From contig NZ_CP009458.1 of NCBI RefSeq assembly GCF_000758305.1, positions 1,736,001 to 1,800,000 of the forward strand: a stretch of DNA of 64,000 bases, written 5' to 3'. This DNA comes from Cedecea neteri (GTDB lineage Bacteria > Pseudomonadota > Gammaproteobacteria > Enterobacterales > Enterobacteriaceae). A model generated the notes under the pieces. The model made no database searches. It was given only the letters and a program-made list of their open reading frames with translations, and was not told the origin of the DNA. Positions 60,829 to 64,000 of this stretch are shown here, piece by piece; positions within the stretch are counted from its first letter, which is position 1, and each line of letters starts with the position of its first letter. Made by a program: the position numbers and the translations under genes.

Positions 60829-62418
60829 ATGAAAGACGATCGTTCAGACGAAAAAAAATACCTGCAAGGCGTGAGCATGAGCCGCCGTTCATTTATCAAT
60901 ACGGCGGCGCTGATTGGTATGGGCAGTGCGTTATCGCTGTCGCCGCTGGCGGGCTTTGCTGCCGAAGCAACGCCTAAGAAGGGCGGTGTGCTGAAGCTGG
61001 GCATGTCGGGCGGCAATACCAGTGATTCTCTGGATCCTACGCTCTTTAGCGACTGGGTGCCGCTGAACCAGGCGTACATGCTGATGAACGGCCTGGTGGA
61101 AATTGATGAGAATAACCAGGCCACGCCGGAGCTGCTGGAAAGCTGGGAAGCGAAGCCGGGTGCGCAGGAGTGGACCTTTAAAGTGCGCCAGGGCGTGACC
61201 TTCCACAACGGCAAGGCGCTTACCGTAGAAGACATTCTTTATTCGATTAATCTTCACCGTGGCGACCAGTCGCGTAGCGCGATTAAAACGCAGCTGGCGG
61301 CCATCAAAGATCTGAAGAAGAGCGGTGAGAACGAAATTACCCTGACGCTGGATAGCGGCAACGCTGACTTGCCTTTCCTGCTGGCGGACTACCACCTCGT
61401 CGTGGTGCCGGATGGATTTACCGACTGGAAACACCCGATTGGTACCGGTGGCTTCGTCTTTGACCAGTATCAGCCGGGCGTGCGTTCCTACTTCAAACGC
61501 AATCCTAATTACTGGAAGCCAAACCGCGCGTTTGTGGATGCCGTAGAAGTGCTGGTCATCAATGATGCGACTGCGCGTACCAACGCCCTTATCTCAGGTC
61601 AGGTACACGCCATCAACCGAGTGGACTTTAAAACCGTCGATTTCCTGAAGCGCAGCCCGGCACTGAACATTGTGCGCGCGGCGGGCGGGCAGCATTTCAC
61701 CTTCCTGATGGACTGCCGCGTAGCGCCGTTTAACAACAATGACGTTCGGACGGCGATTAAATACGGTATCGATCGCGAGAAATTACTGGCCACCGTGCTG
61801 CGGGGCTACGGCACGCTGGGCAACGACCATCCGATCCCGAAAACCGATCGCTTCTTCAATAAAAGCCTGGAGCAGCGCGCCTACGATCCTGACAAGGCGA
61901 AGTTCTTCCTGAAAAAAGCCGGCCTAAGCGCGCTGCCGCTTGAGCTGTCGTCCTCTGATGCTGCCTTTGCCGGGGCACTGGATGCCGCCGCCTTGTTCCA
62001 GGGCGAAGCCGCTGCGGCAGGGATTCAGGTCAGCATCAAACGCCAGCCGGCGGACAGCTACTGGGATGACGTCTGGATGAAAGCGCCGTTTAGCATGGGC
62101 TACTGGGGCGGCCGCCCGACCGCGGATCAGATGTTCTCCACCGCCTGGCAGTCCACCGCCAAATGGAATGACACTCACTGGAAGAACGACAAGTTCGACA
62201 GCCTGCTGATTCAGGCGCGATCGCTGCTTGATGACCAAAAGCGCGCAGAGATCTACGGCGAGCTGCAAAGTATTGCCCGGGATGACGGCGGCGCGATGAT
62301 CCCGCTGTTTGGCGACTATCTGGATGCTGCCAGCAAAAAAGTTGGCGGCGTGAAACCTCATCCACTCTTCAACTTTATGGGCGGTCGCCTGGCTGAACGC
62401 GTCTGGCTGGAGTCGTAA
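60829..62418 (+). CDS. ABC transporter substrate-binding protein, dipeptide/nickel family (SBP_bac_5)
   Basis: Periplasmic solute receptor. 529 residues. The N-terminus carries a twin-arginine signal (MSRRSFINTAALIGMGSALS, RR at 19-20, cleavage near residue 45), so export in folded form by Tat is likely, unusual among enteric dipeptide/oligopeptide receptors. Body shows family blocks GLVEIDENNQATPELLESWE, WTFKVRQGVTFHNGKALTVEDI and YGIDREKLL. ACGGAG precedes the ATG. First gene of an importer operon with two permease genes directly after; substrate (peptide, nickel chelate, opine or other) cannot be told. Confidence 0.9.
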   Translation: MKDDRSDEKKYLQGVSMSRRSFINTAALIGMGSALSLSPLAGFAAEATPKKGGVLKLGMSGGNTSDSLDPTLFSDWVPLNQAYMLMNGLVEIDENNQATPELLESWEAKPGAQEWTFKVRQGVTFHNGKALTVEDILYSINLHRGDQSRSAIKTQLAAIKDLKKSGENEITLTLDSGNADLPFLLADYHLVVVPDGFTDWKHPIGTGGFVFDQYQPGVRSYFKRNPNYWKPNRAFVDAVEVLVINDATARTNALISGQVHAINRVDFKTVDFLKRSPALNIVRAAGGQHFTFLMDCRVAPFNNNDVRTAIKYGIDREKLLATVLRGYGTLGNDHPIPKTDRFFNKSLEQRAYDPDKAKFFLKKAGLSALPLELSSSDAAFAGALDAAALFQGEAAAAGIQVSIKRQPADSYWDDVWMKAPFSMGYWGGRPTADQMFSTAWQSTAKWNDTHWKNDKFDSLLIQARSLLDDQKRAEIYGELQSIARDDGGAMIPLFGDYLDAASKKVGGVKPHPLFNFMGGRLAERVWLES

Positions 62419-63365
62419 TGAAAAAACAGATCCTTCATCGTTTATTGCTGGGCGTGCTGACGCTGTGGCTGGTTTCGGTCCTGATTTTCGTCGGCACTGA
62501 GCTGTTACCTGGCGACGTGGCGAGCGCCATCCTGGGCCAGAACGGCACGCCGGAGACTATCGCCGCGCTGCGTCTGCAGCTTGGCCTGGACCAGCCGGCG
62601 GTTTATCGCTATCTGCACTGGCTGTCCGGTGTCTTGCACGGTGATTTAGGCACTTCGCTTGCCAATAATCAGCCCATTGGTGCCGAGCTGCTGCCTCGCC
62701 TGGCGAACACGCTATTCCTCGCGGTGTATGCCGCGCTGATTGCGATTCCGCTTGCGGTGGTATTGGGCATTGCTTCGGCAGTATGGCGAGGCTCCTGGTT
62801 TGACCGCCTGGCAAATACGCTGACGCTGATGAGCATTTCGGTGCCGGAGTTTTTTGTCGGCTACGTGCTGGTGATCTTCTTCGCCATCCGCCTGGCCTGG
62901 TTCCCCAGCCTCGCGCTGGTCGACCCGGATGCCAGCTTGCTCGACAGGCTCTATGCCTGCACGTTGCCGATGCTGACGCTGGTGTTGGTGGTGCTGGCAC
63001 ATATGCTGCGCATGACGCGTGCTTCCGTCGGCGCGGTGATGTCCAGCAGCTACATCGAAACGGCGCTGCTAAAAGGGCTTTCGCGCTGGCGCATTGTGCT
63101 GAGCCACGCCTTGCCCAACGCGCTCGCGCCAATCATCAACGTGATTGCTTTTAACCTGGCGTACCTGGTGGTGGGTGTCATCCTGGTTGAAGTGGTCTTT
63201 GTTTATCCGGGCATCGGGCAACTGATGGTGGATGCGGTGACAAAACGCGACTTACCGGTCGTGCAGGCCTGCGGACTGCTGTTTGGCGGGACCTACATCC
63301 TGCTGAATACGGCGGCAGATCTGCTGGCTATCTGGTGTAACCCACGACTGCGGCATGCGAGGTAG
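62418..63365 (+). CDS. ABC transporter permease, DppB/NikB type
   Basis: 315 residues, six membrane segments. N-terminal RLLLGVLTLWLVSVLIFVGTELLPGDVA is the DppB/OppB signature, and the EAA loop that docks the ATPase is visible as ETALLKGLSRWRIVLSHALPNAL (about 214-236). ATG overlaps the preceding stop by one base (TAATG), so translation is coupled. Confidence 0.93.
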   Translation: MKKQILHRLLLGVLTLWLVSVLIFVGTELLPGDVASAILGQNGTPETIAALRLQLGLDQPAVYRYLHWLSGVLHGDLGTSLANNQPIGAELLPRLANTLFLAVYAALIAIPLAVVLGIASAVWRGSWFDRLANTLTLMSISVPEFFVGYVLVIFFAIRLAWFPSLALVDPDASLLDRLYACTLPMLTLVLVVLAHMLRMTRASVGAVMSSSYIETALLKGLSRWRIVLSHALPNALAPIINVIAFNLAYLVVGVILVEVVFVYPGIGQLMVDAVTKRDLPVVQACGLLFGGTYILLNTAADLLAIWCNPRLRHAR

Positions 63366-63368
63366 GCC

Positions 63369-64000
63369 ATGAAAAATATCAAAATTCGCACGGTACCGCT
63401 GTCGGCAATATTGGGTTTGACCATCATTGCCGTCAATTTGATTGCTGCGCTTTTTGCACCCTGGCTGGCGCCGCACAGCGAAACGGCTCAGGTGGGTGAC
63501 ATCTGGATGCTGCCGTCCACTTCAATGCCGTTCGGTACCGACAGTCTGGGACGTGACATGCTGTCGCGCATTCTGTTCGGCGCCAGAACCACTATTGCGA
63601 TTGCGCTGGCGATCACCGCTATTTCGTTTGTGGTGGGCATTATTACCGGTTTTACCGCCGCGATTTACGGGCGTTGGGTAGATGTCGTGCTGACCCGCAT
63701 TGTGGATACGCTGATGTCAATTCCGGTGCTGATCCTGGCCCTGATCGTCCTGTCCGTGCTGGGGACCTCTATTCCGGTGCTGGTCGGCACGATTGCGTTA
63801 TTAGACGCGACTCGCGTTTTCCGTCTTGCTCGCCTGGTCGCGCAGGGGATCGTCTGCCTTGAATATGTTGAGGCGGCACGCCTGCGTGGGGAAGGGTTGT
63901 GGTGGATCGTTCGTAAAGAGTTTCTGCCTAATGCAATGCCGCCGCTGCTGGCGGAATTCGGCATGCGCTTCTGCTTTACCTTCTTGTTTATTGCCGGGCT
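63369..64000 (+). CDS. ABC transporter permease, DppC/NikC type (3' end beyond window)
   Basis: Starts at the ATG 4 bp after the preceding stop (MKNIKIRTVPLSAILGL) and is open to the window end, about 210 residues present. DppC features: ALFAPWLAPH, the FGTDSLGRDMLSRILFGART block (about 55-74) and the EAA loop EYVEAARLRGEGLWWIVRKE followed by PNAMPPLL. The ATPase genes are expected just beyond the window. Confidence 0.92.
   Translation, partial: MKNIKIRTVPLSAILGLTIIAVNLIAALFAPWLAPHSETAQVGDIWMLPSTSMPFGTDSLGRDMLSRILFGARTTIAIALAITAISFVVGIITGFTAAIYGRWVDVVLTRIVDTLMSIPVLILALIVLSVLGTSIPVLVGTIALLDATRVFRLARLVAQGIVCLEYVEAARLRGEGLWWIVRKEFLPNAMPPLLAEFGMRFCFTFLFIAG

Overview
This window reads as chromosomal DNA of a member of the Enterobacteriaceae (GC around 55% by eye). 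Nearly every core protein is close to full-length identity in layout and motifs with its Escherichia coli counterpart, the operons are the classical enteric ones (rpsU-dnaG-rpoD, ygiF-glnE-hldE, holD-rimI-yjjG, deoCABD, serB-radA-nadR), and two ERIC repeats are present. A Cedecea/Enterobacter-like genus is plausible, but the sequence alone does not settle the genus. I see no prophage, insertion sequence, CRISPR array or rRNA.

Layout. (1) 1-16.5 kb is the rpoD to hldE block: sigma-70 (cut by the window edge), primase and S21, tsaD, an unexpected free-standing indole-glycerol-phosphate synthase, plsY/folB, uppP, ygiM-cca and ygiF-glnE-hldE. (2) 16.5-29.5 kb is a more variable stretch: an orphan low-GC membrane protein, an adenine permease/deaminase operon with a divergent LysR regulator, cdh, yjjA, an ohrR-ohr peroxide module, the yjjPB exporter, an EamA exporter with a divergent AraC regulator, a YbaK-type deacylase and a two-gene PTS permease. 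(3) 29.5-59 kb follows the E. coli 99-100 min order: fhuF, (a GGDEF gene), yjjZ, three leucine tRNAs, rsmC, holD-rimI-yjjG, prfC, osmY, ytjA, yjjUV, a nucleoside transporter, deoCABD, lplA, ytjB, serB-radA-nadR, ettA, slt, trpR, yjjX, gpmB, rob, creA. (4) 59-64 kb leaves that order: creBCD is not next to creA; instead there is a LysR regulator, a small CBU_0592-type membrane protein and the start of a dipeptide/nickel-type ABC importer that runs off the window.

How it works together. Several sets concern nucleosides and purines: adenine uptake and deamination, nucleoside uptake (CNT carrier) and the deo catabolic operon, whose regulatory region keeps two DeoR operators and two CRP sites 54 bp apart, as in the E. 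coli deoP1/deoP2 arrangement. Iron control is visible as Fur boxes before fhuF and yjjZ. Macromolecular synthesis genes (sigma factor, primase, ribosomal protein, tRNAs, RF3, EttA, Pol III psi) make up much of the rest.

Items most worth a second look: the monofunctional TrpC beside tsaD; a possible Fur-controlled small RNA divergent from fhuF (good promoter, then an orphan rho-independent terminator on the plus strand); an ERIC element carrying a roughly 70-bp insertion between deoC and deoA; ohrR-ohr sitting where dnaTC lies in E. coli; tandem GalR/LacI-type operators before a PTS pair lacking IIA, hydrolase and regulator; and a cluster of four hairpins, two nearly identical, between ytjA and yjjU.
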